From Pedobacter sp. N36a (GTDB lineage: Bacteria; Bacteroidota; Bacteroidia; Sphingobacteriales; Sphingobacteriaceae): a stretch of DNA of 64,000 nucleotides. Location: the NCBI RefSeq assembly GCF_014472395.1, contig NZ_JACSZW010000005.1, positions 62,001-126,000 on the forward strand, given 5' to 3'. Numbering within the stretch: position 1 is the first letter of the stretch; every line of letters begins with the position of its first letter. The notes beneath the pieces were generated by a model. The model did no database searches. It saw nothing but the letters and a program-made list of their open reading frames with translations, and was not told the origin of the DNA. Positions 17,339 through 26,560 of the stretch are shown one piece after another. Made by a program: the position numbers and the translations under genes.

Positions 17339-17962
17339 ATGGCACACAATATACCAGCAGACGGCACATTACTTCCATTAATGGAAGAGTTTTACACCAT
17401 ACAGGGCGAAGGATTTAACACAGGAAAAGCGGCTTATTTTATTCGTTTGGGAGGTTGCGATGTAGGTTGCCACTGGTGTGATGTGAAAGAAAGCTGGGAT
17501 GCGGAATTACATCCACTGACTTCAGCAGACGATATTGTGGCCAAAGCAGATACTTTTCCAGGTAAAGCAGTAGTGATTACCGGTGGTGAGCCGTTGATTT
17601 ATAATCTGGATTATTTAACTCAAAAATTAAAGCAAAAGAATATCCTGACCTTTATTGAAACTTCCGGAGCATATCCCCTTTCAGGTACCTGGGACTGGAT
17701 TTGTCTTTCTCCAAAGAAATTTAAAGCCCCTCGTCCAGACATCACCCCGTTCGCCAATGAATTAAAGGTGATTGTGTTCAACAAGAGTGATTTTGAATGG
17801 GCTGAACAATATGCCGCAACGGTTTCTGATACCTGCAAATTATATTTACAGCCAGAATGGTCTAAATCAAAGGAAATTACGCCATTGATTATTGATTACG
17901 TGATGGCAAACCCTAAATGGGAAATTTCTTTACAAACGCATAAATATTTAAATATTCCTTAA
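17339..17962 (+). CDS. queE: 7-carboxy-7-deazaguanine synthase
   Basis: A 207-aa radical SAM enzyme converting 6-carboxytetrahydropterin to 7-carboxy-7-deazaguanine on the way to queuosine. It opens with LMEEFYTIQGEGFNTGKAAY, then FIRLGGCDVGCHWCDVKESW. The cluster cysteines are Cys40, Cys44 and Cys47 in a C-x3-C-x2-C spacing. VVITGGEPLIY binds SAM, and the C-terminal LQPEWS and ISLQTHKYLNIP end the family pattern. No queC, queD or queF gene is adjacent. Confidence 0.95.
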   Translation: MAHNIPADGTLLPLMEEFYTIQGEGFNTGKAAYFIRLGGCDVGCHWCDVKESWDAELHPLTSADDIVAKADTFPGKAVVITGGEPLIYNLDYLTQKLKQKNILTFIETSGAYPLSGTWDWICLSPKKFKAPRPDITPFANELKVIVFNKSDFEWAEQYAATVSDTCKLYLQPEWSKSKEITPLIIDYVMANPKWEISLQTHKYLNIP

Positions 17963-18016
17963 TCGCACATACAGATTTTTCGCTATATTTAATTTTACAC
18001 CATTAACAATAGCGTT

Positions 18017-19915
18017 TTGAAAAAAATATCTGTTGCTCTTTTTTTGTCTTTCCTGATGGTTCTTGGTGCTCAAGCCCAGACTTCTACCATCAAGAAAGCG
18101 ATGGCCAGCTTTGACAAAGCACAAGGTCTCATAAATGACAACCTATATCCTGAAGCTATTTCAGCACTCAAGGAAGCTGTTCAGTCCGATCCCTCCTTTC
18201 AAAACGCCATTCAGCAGCTTGCAGAGCTGAACAGAAGGATTAAATCATACCACGAGGCTGCTGCTTATTATCGGAAAGCCCTTGAGCTGAACCCAAATTC
18301 AGAACCACGAATCTATTATGGATTGGGAGAATCTGAACTTTATATCGGTGATTATCAAAATGCCTTAAAACACCTCAATTTATTCGTCACTAAATACACA
18401 GGGAATGACGCTGCTTTTATCGCCAGGGCAAAGAAATACCAGAAGGACTGTGCCTTTGCCATTGAGGCCATAAAGACACCTCAGCAATACGAACCCATCA
18501 ACCTTGGTCCTAAAATCAATACGGCATACCGGGATTACTTCCCAGCCATTACTGCCGACGATGAGACGCTTATTTTCAGTAGAAATATCGATGGAAACGA
18601 AGATTTCTTCATCTCCAAAAAGGCAAATAATGAATGGGCTAATGCCTTGCCCTTAAGCAGCAACATCAATACTGCTCAATTTAATGAAGGAGCACAATCC
18701 ATTTCCCCAGACGGATTGTATTTGTTCTTTACCGGCTGTAACCGTCCAAATGGCCTGGGCCGATGCGACATTTACGTAAGTCATAAAGAAGGAAACAACT
18801 GGGGCGAGCCATTTAACCTTGGCGCTCCCGTAAACAGCGCTTATTGGGAATCCCAGCCAGCCATTAGTCCGGATGGCAACACGCTTTACTTTGTGAGCAA
18901 CAGACCTGGTGGAATTGGCGGTTACGACATCTGGAAATCTAACCTCAATGGAGAAGGTGAATGGTCTGCTCCCACTAATCTTGGCCCAGAAATCAACACC
19001 CCTTATGATGAAAATACCCCCTTCTTACATGCAGATGGAAAGACACTTTACTTTTCTTCAGATGGCTGGCCAGGAATGGGCAATAAAGACATTTTTATCA
19101 GTCGTATGCAGGACAATGGCCATTGGAGTACGCCAATGAACATGGGCTATCCGATCAATACCTTTAATGAAGAAAACGGAATGATCGTGAGTCCGAATGG
19201 CAGCATGGCCTTTTTCTCTTCCAATCTAAAAGATGGTTATGGCGATATGGACATATACCAGTTTAAACTGCCATTGGATAAGCAGCCCATGCCTGTTACT
19301 TACGTAAAGGGCGTAGTCCGTGATAAAGAAAGCAGAAAATTTATGGATGCAAAAGTAGAGGTGGTCAATCTGCTCAGCAAAAATACCGCATACAACGATT
19401 ATACGGATAAAGAGAATGGCGAATTCCTAGCGGTCATGCCTCTAGGGGCAAATTACGCCTTCAATGCCAGTGCAGATGGCTACCTTTTCTATTCGGAAAA
19501 CTACGAGCTGGGTACTGGAAGCAGGACGCAGCCTTTCCTGCTGGAGATTAACCTGGAGCGTTTAAAAGTGGGCAATAATCTCGTAATGAAGAACATATTT
19601 TTTAACACCGATGAATATCATTTATTGCCATCATCTCTGACCGAGTTACATACCTTAACTGCCTTATTGAAAAGCAATCTCCACCTGGAAATAGAAATTC
19701 AGGGGCACACAGACAATGTTGGGAATGAGCTCCAGAACGAAAAGCTCTCTTTAAATCGTGCCAAAGCCGTATATGACGAACTGATCGCTCAAAAAATTGA
19801 TCCTTCCAGACTGAGCTTTAAAGGCTATGGTGAAAACAAACCTATTGCGGGGAATGATACGGAAGCGAAGCGCAAACAAAACAGAAGAACGTCCTTCCTG
19901 ATTACTAAAATCTAA
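18017..19915 (+). CDS. OmpA-family envelope protein with TPR and PD40 (WD40-like) repeats
   Basis: A 632-aa exported protein. The start is TTG at 18017: it gives MKKISVALFLSFLMVLGAQA, an ideal signal peptide cleaved near AQAQ, so the TTG is well supported. Order: signal peptide 1-20; TPR region about 25-150; PD40-type beta-propeller about 180-420 (repeated SPDG..LYF and DIY/DIW motifs); a carboxypeptidase regulatory-like domain about 430-510; OmpA C-terminal domain about 520-632 with IQGHTDNVGNELQNEKLSLN and RAKAVYDELI for peptidoglycan binding. This layout is common in Bacteroidota, including proteins linked to type IX secretion or gliding. A specific function cannot be given. Confidence 0.88.
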   Translation: MKKISVALFLSFLMVLGAQAQTSTIKKAMASFDKAQGLINDNLYPEAISALKEAVQSDPSFQNAIQQLAELNRRIKSYHEAAAYYRKALELNPNSEPRIYYGLGESELYIGDYQNALKHLNLFVTKYTGNDAAFIARAKKYQKDCAFAIEAIKTPQQYEPINLGPKINTAYRDYFPAITADDETLIFSRNIDGNEDFFISKKANNEWANALPLSSNINTAQFNEGAQSISPDGLYLFFTGCNRPNGLGRCDIYVSHKEGNNWGEPFNLGAPVNSAYWESQPAISPDGNTLYFVSNRPGGIGGYDIWKSNLNGEGEWSAPTNLGPEINTPYDENTPFLHADGKTLYFSSDGWPGMGNKDIFISRMQDNGHWSTPMNMGYPINTFNEENGMIVSPNGSMAFFSSNLKDGYGDMDIYQFKLPLDKQPMPVTYVKGVVRDKESRKFMDAKVEVVNLLSKNTAYNDYTDKENGEFLAVMPLGANYAFNASADGYLFYSENYELGTGSRTQPFLLEINLERLKVGNNLVMKNIFFNTDEYHLLPSSLTELHTLTALLKSNLHLEIEIQGHTDNVGNELQNEKLSLNRAKAVYDELIAQKIDPSRLSFKGYGENKPIAGNDTEAKRKQNRRTSFLITKI

Positions 19916-19923
19916 GGCATAAA

Positions 19924-19947
19924 AAAAGCGGTTAAATAACCGCTTTT
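19924..19947. terminator. Bidirectional terminator between the OmpA gene and kdsA
   Basis: AAAAGCGGTT (19924-19933) and AACCGCTTTT (19938-19947) form a 10-bp stem with a 4-base loop, flanked by A and T runs. The last bases of kdsA (stop ending at 19932) lie within it. Confidence 0.8.
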
Positions 19948-20747
19948 CTAATTCTTACTAGTTTTACCAGTAAATCTTCCAGTAAATCCAGGTGTAACAT
20001 GTTTGCACCATCTGATTTTGCATTTGCAGGATCAGGATGTGTTTCAATGAATAATCCATCTGCGCCGACTGCAATTGCAGCTTTAGCGATCGTTTCAATC
20101 AGCTCAGGCTTGCCACCGGTTACGCCGGAACTTTGGTTTGGCTGCTGTAAAGAATGCGTACAATCCATTACCACAGGCACGCCGAAGCTTTGCATTTCCG
20201 GTAATCCACGGTAATCAACAATCAGGTCCTGGTAACCGAAAGTGTTGCCACGATCTGTCAGCATTACTTTAATATTTCCTGATTCTATGATCTTTTCTAC
20301 AGCGAATTTCATCGAGCCTGCAGATAAAAACTGACCTTTCTTTACGTTAACTACCTTACCTGTTTTCGCAGCAGCGATCAGCAGATCAGTTTGGCGACAA
20401 AGAAAAGCTGGGATCTGCAATACATCCACATAGGCCGCAGCCATTGCCGCTTCTGCACTTTCATGAATGTCGGTTACCGTAGGCACATTAAAAGTCTTAC
20501 CTATTTTTTCTAAAATCTTCAGCGCTTTCTCATCTCCGATTCCGGTGAAAGAACCGCCTTTAGAACGGTTGGCTTTACGGTAGGAACCTTTAAAAATGAA
20601 GGGAATCTCTAACTTATCAGTAATCGTGATGATCTTCTCTGCGATGCGCATAGCGATCTCTTCCCCCTCAATGGCACATGGTCCTGCCATTAGAAAGAAG
20701 TTTCCTGATTCCTGGTGTTTTAAATTATCTATGGGAAAATTGATCAT
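19932..20747 (-). CDS. kdsA: 3-deoxy-8-phosphooctulonate synthase
   Basis: A 271-aa aldolase-type enzyme that condenses arabinose 5-phosphate with PEP to give Kdo-8-phosphate for lipid A core synthesis. MAGPCAIEGEEIAMRIAEKI, FKGSYRKANRSKGGSFTGIG, VLQIPAFLCRQTDLLIAAAK, NVKKGQFLS and the C-terminal GLFIETHPDPANAKSDGANM are hallmark segments. Its substrate is supplied by the KdsD-type isomerase encoded just beyond recQ on the other strand. Length is close to other KdsA proteins. Confidence 0.96.
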   Translation of the reverse strand: MINFPIDNLKHQESGNFFLMAGPCAIEGEEIAMRIAEKIITITDKLEIPFIFKGSYRKANRSKGGSFTGIGDEKALKILEKIGKTFNVPTVTDIHESAEAAMAAAYVDVLQIPAFLCRQTDLLIAAAKTGKVVNVKKGQFLSAGSMKFAVEKIIESGNIKVMLTDRGNTFGYQDLIVDYRGLPEMQSFGVPVVMDCTHSLQQPNQSSGVTGGKPELIETIAKAAIAVGADGLFIETHPDPANAKSDGANMLHLDLLEDLLVKLVRIRKAVI

Positions 20748-20780
20748 TGTTTATTTGTAATAATTACCTAATTCAGAATG

Positions 20781-22970
20781 TTAATTACCTAATTCAGACA
20801 TGAACTTGATGCGCATCAATTGAATTTCTTCACGGGAATAATCGGCTTCGCCTAATTCTTTAAGCGCTTCATCAATGGAGTCATTTTCCGCAGACTGGAA
20901 GTAATCGAATACTTCATCCTGACGGTCTTCATCAATCAATTCATCTACAAAATAATTCAGGTTTAGCTTTGTTCCGGAGTTCACGATCGCTTCAATCTCT
21001 TTCAAGATGTCGAAGTAAGTGATGCCTTTAGATTTAGCAATATCTTCTAAACTGATTTGTCTGTCTACATTTTGAATAATAGATACTTTCAGCTGCGATT
21101 TATTGGCCTGAGTCTTAATGATCAAGTCGATCGGGCGTTCAATATCATTGTCCTCCACATATTTTTTAATCAGCTCAATGAATGGTGAACCGAACTTCAT
21201 GGCCTTTCCATTCCCTACTCCCGAGATCTGTTTCAGCTCATCCATCGCAATCGGATAATGCGTACACATTTCTTCCAGTGAAGGATCCTGGAATACCACG
21301 AATGGCGGTACATTCTTTTGCTTGGCGATTTTCTTTCTCAGATCCTTCAGCAGCTGCAGCAGCTGGGTATCTAAAGTTCCGGATCCATGTTTCACATCAT
21401 CTTCATCGTCATCAGCCGCACTTTCTATCGGCTCATTGAGTACAAATTTAAGGCTGTATGGATTCTCGATAAAGTCTCTACCATTATTGGTTAGCCTTAA
21501 AAGGCCATAATTGTCAATATCTTTAGAAAGGAAGTTGTTCAATACCGACTGGCGGATTAAGGACTTCCAATAATTTTCTCCTTCTACCATTCCTAAGCCG
21601 AATTCAGGAATTTTGCCATGCTCGTAAGCGATGGTTTGAGCGGTTTCCGATCCGGTAAAGATGTTCAGGATATGTGCATCGTCGAATTTCTCGCCGATAC
21701 GCTGGATCAATTTCAATAAAACCAACAGGTTATCTTCTGCTTCAAAAAGTTTCTTAGGCTTTTTACAATTGTCGCACATACAATTACAGCCTGTTTCATT
21801 GAAGTTTTCTCCAAAATAATGGAGGATCTGTTTTCTACGGCAAACGCCTGATTCGGCATAGTCGATCACTTCTTTCAGGATCTGTGTTCCGATTTCACGT
21901 TCAGACACCGGCTTATCCTTCATGAATTTCGCCAGTTTATCTACATCTTTCTGCGCATAAAAAGCAATACATACGCCTTCGCCGCCATCTCTTCCGGCTC
22001 TACCAGTTTCCTGATAATAGCCTTCCATACTCTTAGGAATATCATGGTGGATCACGAAACGTACATCAGGCTTGTCGATTCCCATCCCAAAAGCGATGGT
22101 GGCAACAATCACCTCTACATCTTCCATCAGGAACTTATCCTGTGTATCTGCACGTACTTTAGGCTCCAGACCGGCATGATAAGGCAGGGCCTTAATGCCA
22201 TTCAGGTTGAGCGCTTCCGCCACCTCTTCTACCTTTTTACGGCTCAGACAGTAAATGATTCCGGATTTTCCGGTATTGTACTTGATGTACCTGATCATTT
22301 CCTTGATGACATCTCTTTTCGGGCGGATCTCATAAAATAAGTTCGGCCTGTTAAAAGAAGATTTAAACAAGGTAGCATCAGACATCTGTAAATTCTTAAT
22401 GATATCCTGCTGTACTTTAGGAGTTGCTGTTGCTGTTAAAGCGATAATTGGGATATCTTCTCCCAGTCCGCTGATGACCTGTCTGATTTTTCGGTATTCA
22501 GGACGAAAATCATGTCCCCATTCGGAAATACAGTGGGCTTCATCCACAGCTACAAAAGAAATCTTGATGAGCTTTAAGAATTCGATATTATCTGGTTTAG
22601 ATAATGATTCCGGGGCCACGTACAGCAATTTGGTTTGTCCGCTCAGCAGATCACTTTTAACCTGTGTAATTTCCGCCTTATTCAAAGAAGAGTTTAAAAA
22701 GTGTGCAATGCTGTCGCTTCCACCAAATGCCCTCAGCTGATCTACCTGATTTTTCATCAGGGCAATCAGGGGCGATATAACAATTGCAGTTCCTTCGCTC
22801 ATAAGCGCAGGTAACTGGTAACATATGGACTTCCCTCCACCTGTAGGCATAATCACAAACGTATTCTTTCCTTCGAGAACATTGGTGATGATAGACTCCT
22901 GGTCACCTTTAAAATTATCAAAACCAAAAAAGGTTTGCAAGTTATCAAACAACGACTTTTTCACATCCAT
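20781..22970 (-). CDS. recQ: ATP-dependent DNA helicase RecQ
   Basis: A 729-aa 3'-5' DNA helicase. Helicase core 1-about 345 with TGGGKSICYQLPALM (motif I), AVDEAHCISEWGHDFRPEY (motif II and the aromatic loop), ALTATATP (III) and YQETGRAGRDGG (VI). The RecQ zinc domain follows with four cysteines (CRRKQILHYF through CNCMCDNC, about 375-410), then a winged-helix RQC region and an HRDC domain near 530-605. A further C-terminal helical extension reaches 729, longer than E. coli RecQ (about 610). It shares a strand with kdsA, 33 bases apart. Confidence 0.95.
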   Translation of the reverse strand: MDVKKSLFDNLQTFFGFDNFKGDQESIITNVLEGKNTFVIMPTGGGKSICYQLPALMSEGTAIVISPLIALMKNQVDQLRAFGGSDSIAHFLNSSLNKAEITQVKSDLLSGQTKLLYVAPESLSKPDNIEFLKLIKISFVAVDEAHCISEWGHDFRPEYRKIRQVISGLGEDIPIIALTATATPKVQQDIIKNLQMSDATLFKSSFNRPNLFYEIRPKRDVIKEMIRYIKYNTGKSGIIYCLSRKKVEEVAEALNLNGIKALPYHAGLEPKVRADTQDKFLMEDVEVIVATIAFGMGIDKPDVRFVIHHDIPKSMEGYYQETGRAGRDGGEGVCIAFYAQKDVDKLAKFMKDKPVSEREIGTQILKEVIDYAESGVCRRKQILHYFGENFNETGCNCMCDNCKKPKKLFEAEDNLLVLLKLIQRIGEKFDDAHILNIFTGSETAQTIAYEHGKIPEFGLGMVEGENYWKSLIRQSVLNNFLSKDIDNYGLLRLTNNGRDFIENPYSLKFVLNEPIESAADDDEDDVKHGSGTLDTQLLQLLKDLRKKIAKQKNVPPFVVFQDPSLEEMCTHYPIAMDELKQISGVGNGKAMKFGSPFIELIKKYVEDNDIERPIDLIIKTQANKSQLKVSIIQNVDRQISLEDIAKSKGITYFDILKEIEAIVNSGTKLNLNYFVDELIDEDRQDEVFDYFQSAENDSIDEALKELGEADYSREEIQLMRIKFMSELGN

Positions 22971-23014
22971 TACGCGTATAAAATATTCAGTGCTATATTT
23001 ACTTCAAAATAACA

Positions 23015-23022
23015 TAATTTTG
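23015..23022 (+). promoter_or_regulatory. Candidate -7 element for kdsD
   Basis: TAATTTTG fits TAnnTTTG and lies 37 bases upstream of the kdsD TTG start, between the divergent recQ and kdsD genes. Confidence 0.35.
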
Positions 23023-23059
23023 CACTAATTCAAAGCATCAATATACTAATAAATTCTGT

Positions 23060-24025
23060 TTGAAAAGTAAAAAAGCGATTATCGAGGACGCAGTCAACAC
23101 GTTACATCTGGAAGCACAATCCATTTTGGGGCTAATTGACCATATAAATGATGATTTTTGCCAGATTATCGACCATATTCTGCAATGTAAGGGCCGTGTT
23201 ATCGTGACTGGAATCGGCAAAAGCGCGATTATTGCGCAAAAAATAGTGGCAACTTTCAATTCTACGGGCACTCCATCCAGTTTTATGCATGCTGCAGATG
23301 CGGTGCATGGCGACCTTGGAATGATCCAGAAAGACGACATTGTGATCTGTATTTCCAAAAGTGGAAACACACCAGAGATCAAAGTCCTTGCGCCCTTACT
23401 GAAGCAATCTGGCAATCTGATGATCGGAATGGTGGGGCAGCTCAATTCAGATCTTGCCGCGCAGGCAGACCTGATCCTGAATACCGCCGTAACAAAAGAA
23501 GCTTGTCCGCATAACCTCGCCCCGACCACCAGCACTACCGCGCAATTGGCAATGGGTGACGCCCTGGCGATTTGTCTGCTGAATGCAAGAAATTTCAATG
23601 AAGAAGATTTTGGCAGGTACCATCCTGGAGGTGCTTTGGGAAAAAGACTGTATTTAAAATCCGGCGATATTGCGGTTAAAAACCAGAAACCCAGCATCCC
23701 AGCATCGGCTTCCGTAAAAGATGTCATTATTGAAATTAGTCAAAACCGTTTAGGTGCGGTGGTTGTTATTGAGGCGGATACGATTTTAGGGATCATTACT
23801 GACGGAGATATCAGGAGAATGTTAGAAAAACATACTAATTTAGCCGACATTAAAGCAAGCGATCTCATGAATCCTCATCCTAAAACTATTGAAAAAGATC
23901 TTTTAGCCATCAATGCACTGGAAATGATTAAGGAAAATAACATCACTCAATTATTAGTCACAGATGGCGGAACGTACTTTGGGATGATTCATTTACATGA
24001 CCTTCTTCAGGAAGGCATAATTTAA
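23060..24025 (+). CDS. kdsD: Arabinose-5-phosphate isomerase (KpsF/GutQ/KdsD family)
   Basis: A 321-aa sugar-phosphate isomerase converting ribulose 5-phosphate to arabinose 5-phosphate for Kdo synthesis. SIS domain about 35-180 with VIVTGIGKSAIIAQKIVATF, ICISKSGNTPEIKVL and APTTSTTAQLAMGDALAI; HPGGALGKRL near 192-201 ends it; a CBS pair occupies about 205-320 (GIITDGDIRRML, MNPHPKTIEKDLLAINALEM). The start is TTG, since no ATG occurs early in the frame and the conserved N-terminus (KSKKAIIEDAVNTLHLEAQS) needs it. kdsA lies on the opposite strand beyond recQ, and manC follows after 15 bases. Confidence 0.92.
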   Translation: MKSKKAIIEDAVNTLHLEAQSILGLIDHINDDFCQIIDHILQCKGRVIVTGIGKSAIIAQKIVATFNSTGTPSSFMHAADAVHGDLGMIQKDDIVICISKSGNTPEIKVLAPLLKQSGNLMIGMVGQLNSDLAAQADLILNTAVTKEACPHNLAPTTSTTAQLAMGDALAICLLNARNFNEEDFGRYHPGGALGKRLYLKSGDIAVKNQKPSIPASASVKDVIIEISQNRLGAVVVIEADTILGIITDGDIRRMLEKHTNLADIKASDLMNPHPKTIEKDLLAINALEMIKENNITQLLVTDGGTYFGMIHLHDLLQEGII

Positions 24026-24040
24026 TACTTTCGATTTAGC

Positions 24041-25132
24041 ATGAATAAAAATAATTACGCATTAATAATGGCCGGTGGCGTTGGCAGTAGATTTTGGCCA
24101 GTAAGCAGAACAGAATTTCCAAAGCAGTTTATCGACTTCTTCGGAATCGGAAAAACACTGATTCAAAGCACATATGAGCGTTTTTTAAAAGTCTGTCCAC
24201 CAGAGAATATTTTTGTAGTGACCAATGAGATCTATACAGATATTGTCAAAGAACAATTACCAGATCTAGCAGTCAATCAAATCCTTGCCGAACCGATCAT
24301 GAGAAATACGGCGCCATGCGTTTCTTATGGCTCCATGAAAATTCTTAACCTGAATCCTGATGCCACAATTGTTGTTGCACCCTCAGACCATACCATTACC
24401 AATCAGGACGCCTTTATCGCCGCAATTGAACAATCACTAAAAGCAGCATCAGAAAACGATTGTCTGATCACTTTGGGCATCAAACCTAGCAGACCGGACA
24501 CCGGATATGGTTATATCCAATATGTAGAAAACACCCTTGCTACTGATGATCAGATCCACAAGGTGAAGATCTTCACGGAAAAGCCCAACCTGGACCTCGC
24601 AAAATCATTTATTCAGAGCGGTGATTTCTTATGGAACGCAGGGATCTTCATCTGGTCGGCAAAGTCGATCACTAAAGCTTTCGCCAAACACCTTCCGGAC
24701 ATGCATGAGATCTTCCTTCAGGGAAATCCGATCTACAATACCGAGAGAGAAGCCAACTTCATCAGCGACGCCTATCAGCAGTGTACCAATATCTCTATAG
24801 ATTTTGGCATTATGGAGAAAGCCGACAATGTATACGTCCTTCCTGCGGACTTTGGCTGGTCAGACCTGGGTACCTGGGCTTCCATTTATGAAATTGCAGA
24901 ACACGATTACGTAGGCAATGCCGTTATTCCAGCAGAAAAAGTGATGATGTTTGATTCTTCAAACTGCATGGTGAATGTACCAAAAGACAAATTGGTAATC
25001 CTTCAAGGCCTTCATGACTATATTGTGGTAGAATCGAACAATACTTTGATGATATGCCCAAGAACAGAAGAACAAAATATTAAACAGATAGTTGCCGATG
25101 TAAAATCAAAATTCGGCACAAAGTATATATAA
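24041..25132 (+). CDS. manC: Mannose-1-phosphate guanylyltransferase
   Basis: A 363-aa nucleotidyltransferase making GDP-mannose from mannose 1-phosphate and GTP for surface glycans. The pyrophosphorylase signature MAGGVGSRFWPVSRTEFPKQ, then FIDFFG is at about 10-36. NTAPCVSYGSMKI, VVAPSDHTI, EKPNLDLAKSFI and WNAGIFIWSAKSI follow in order. It lacks the C-terminal isomerase half of bifunctional ManC/AlgA, being about 100 residues shorter. It is downstream of kdsD and closes with a strong terminator. Confidence 0.92.
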   Translation: MNKNNYALIMAGGVGSRFWPVSRTEFPKQFIDFFGIGKTLIQSTYERFLKVCPPENIFVVTNEIYTDIVKEQLPDLAVNQILAEPIMRNTAPCVSYGSMKILNLNPDATIVVAPSDHTITNQDAFIAAIEQSLKAASENDCLITLGIKPSRPDTGYGYIQYVENTLATDDQIHKVKIFTEKPNLDLAKSFIQSGDFLWNAGIFIWSAKSITKAFAKHLPDMHEIFLQGNPIYNTEREANFISDAYQQCTNISIDFGIMEKADNVYVLPADFGWSDLGTWASIYEIAEHDYVGNAVIPAEKVMMFDSSNCMVNVPKDKLVILQGLHDYIVVESNNTLMICPRTEEQNIKQIVADVKSKFGTKYI

Positions 25133-25156
25133 ACAAGCGTTTAGCTTTTTTCATGT

Positions 25157-25212
25157 TACATCCGGATTCTGGCGTCAGTCGAAATCCGGATGTATTGTTT
25201 TTATCATTTTTT
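25157..25212 (+). terminator. Intrinsic terminator after manC
   Basis: TACATCCGGATT (25157-25168) pairs perfectly with AATCCGGATGTA (25183-25194), followed by TTGTTTTTATC. The loop is 14 bases. Confidence 0.8.
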
Positions 25213-25235
25213 CTTGCCCCAAATTTCTCATTACA

Positions 25236-26507
25236 ATGACTAAGTACTTATACGGAATTGACTTTGGAACTACCAATTCTGCCCTATCCATCTATGACGA
25301 TGAAAAAAAAGAAATCATCGCTACCATTACTGTTCCTTCCATTCTATACTTCAAAGATGAAGCTACTGAAACAGATTCCATCACTTATTATGTGGGAGAA
25401 GATGCGATAAATGCCTATATCAATGATGGTATGAAAGGGCGTTTCATGAAGTCGGTTAAAAGAATACTGCCGAGAAGTAGTTTCATTGAAACCCGCGTAT
25501 TCACTAAAAAATACAATGCATCAGACCTGGTGACGCTGATTTTAAAGGACCTGAAAGCTAAAGCCGATAAGATCATCGGGCATGATTGTCAGAAAGCCAT
25601 CATTGGCCGACCGGTTTTCTTTGATGATGAGAGTTCAGCAAAAGATGCGCTTGCTCAAAAACGCTTAAACAAAGCGGCAGAGAATGCCGGATTTACCGAC
25701 TTCCGTTTTCAATTTGAGCCTATTGGGGCGGCTTTTGCTTATGAGCAGTCCATTACTAAGAAAGAGAAAGTACTGGTGGCCGATCTTGGCGGTGGAACAA
25801 CCGATTTCACCTATCTGGAACTAGATCCTGAAAAAGTAGGCAGTAAAGACCGTAAGAATGACATTCTTGCTACCGGTGGTATTTACATTGGCGGAGATAG
25901 TTTTGATTCCTCTTTCATGTGGGATCAGGGCACGCCTCATTTTGGTAAAGATACCCTTTACGAAGCCGCACCAGGTAAAATGCTTACCGTTCCTAACTCC
26001 TATTTCAGCAATATCTGTTCCTGGGAGCAAATGAACTTCTTTAATGGCATCAAAGTGAGGAACGACATCCAAACTTATTACCATTACTCTAAACAGGATC
26101 CTAAATTCAAAAACCTGATCACCTTAACAGATCATAACCTGGGTTATTCCGTATTCCAATCGATTGAAAAAACAAAAGTTAGTTTATCGAAAAAGGAAGA
26201 GGCTACTTTTGTGTACCACAATATGGAAATCGATATTGATCAGGAGGTGACACTGGAGCAATACAACAAAATTATTCAGAAGGATTTAAGAAAGATCAGT
26301 CTGTATCTGGAAGAGTTTTTAACGAAAAACAAGATCAATCCAGCAGAGATCGACAGTTTATTCCTAACCGGGGGAACCTCAATGGTATCCGCGGTAAAAG
26401 ATTTGTTTAACAGCAGATTTCCAGGCGTACCAGTCAACTCGGGCGACAACTTTATCAGCGTAGCCAAAGGATTGGCCTACAGCGGATACTTGTTCGAGGA
26501 AGCCTAA
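25236..26507 (+). CDS. Hsp70-family protein, YegD-like
   Basis: A 423-aa actin-fold ATPase. It has the Hsp70 phosphate-1 motif YLYGIDFGTTNSALSIYDDE, the phosphate-2 motif VLVADLGGGTTDFTYLEL, the FEPIGAAFAYEQ connect region and the adenosine motif LFLTGGTSMVSAVKDLF. It ends soon after the nucleotide-binding domain, with no classical substrate-binding domain, as in E. coli YegD. A chaperone role is plausible but unproven for this subgroup. No DnaJ or GrpE gene is nearby. Confidence 0.88.
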   Translation: MTKYLYGIDFGTTNSALSIYDDEKKEIIATITVPSILYFKDEATETDSITYYVGEDAINAYINDGMKGRFMKSVKRILPRSSFIETRVFTKKYNASDLVTLILKDLKAKADKIIGHDCQKAIIGRPVFFDDESSAKDALAQKRLNKAAENAGFTDFRFQFEPIGAAFAYEQSITKKEKVLVADLGGGTTDFTYLELDPEKVGSKDRKNDILATGGIYIGGDSFDSSFMWDQGTPHFGKDTLYEAAPGKMLTVPNSYFSNICSWEQMNFFNGIKVRNDIQTYYHYSKQDPKFKNLITLTDHNLGYSVFQSIEKTKVSLSKKEEATFVYHNMEIDIDQEVTLEQYNKIIQKDLRKISLYLEEFLTKNKINPAEIDSLFLTGGTSMVSAVKDLFNSRFPGVPVNSGDNFISVAKGLAYSGYLFEEA

Positions 26508-26534
26508 AAAAAAGGAGCCTGTTTTGCAGGCTCC
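26505..26534 (-). terminator. Intrinsic terminator for rlmB
   Basis: GGAGCCTG (26514-26521) pairs with CAGGCTCC (26527-26534). On the minus strand it is followed by a run of eight T residues (the A-run before 26513), so it ends the rlmB transcript. The plus-strand side has no T-run. Confidence 0.75.
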
Positions 26535-26560
26535 CAAAATAGCAATATAAATTCTTAAAA

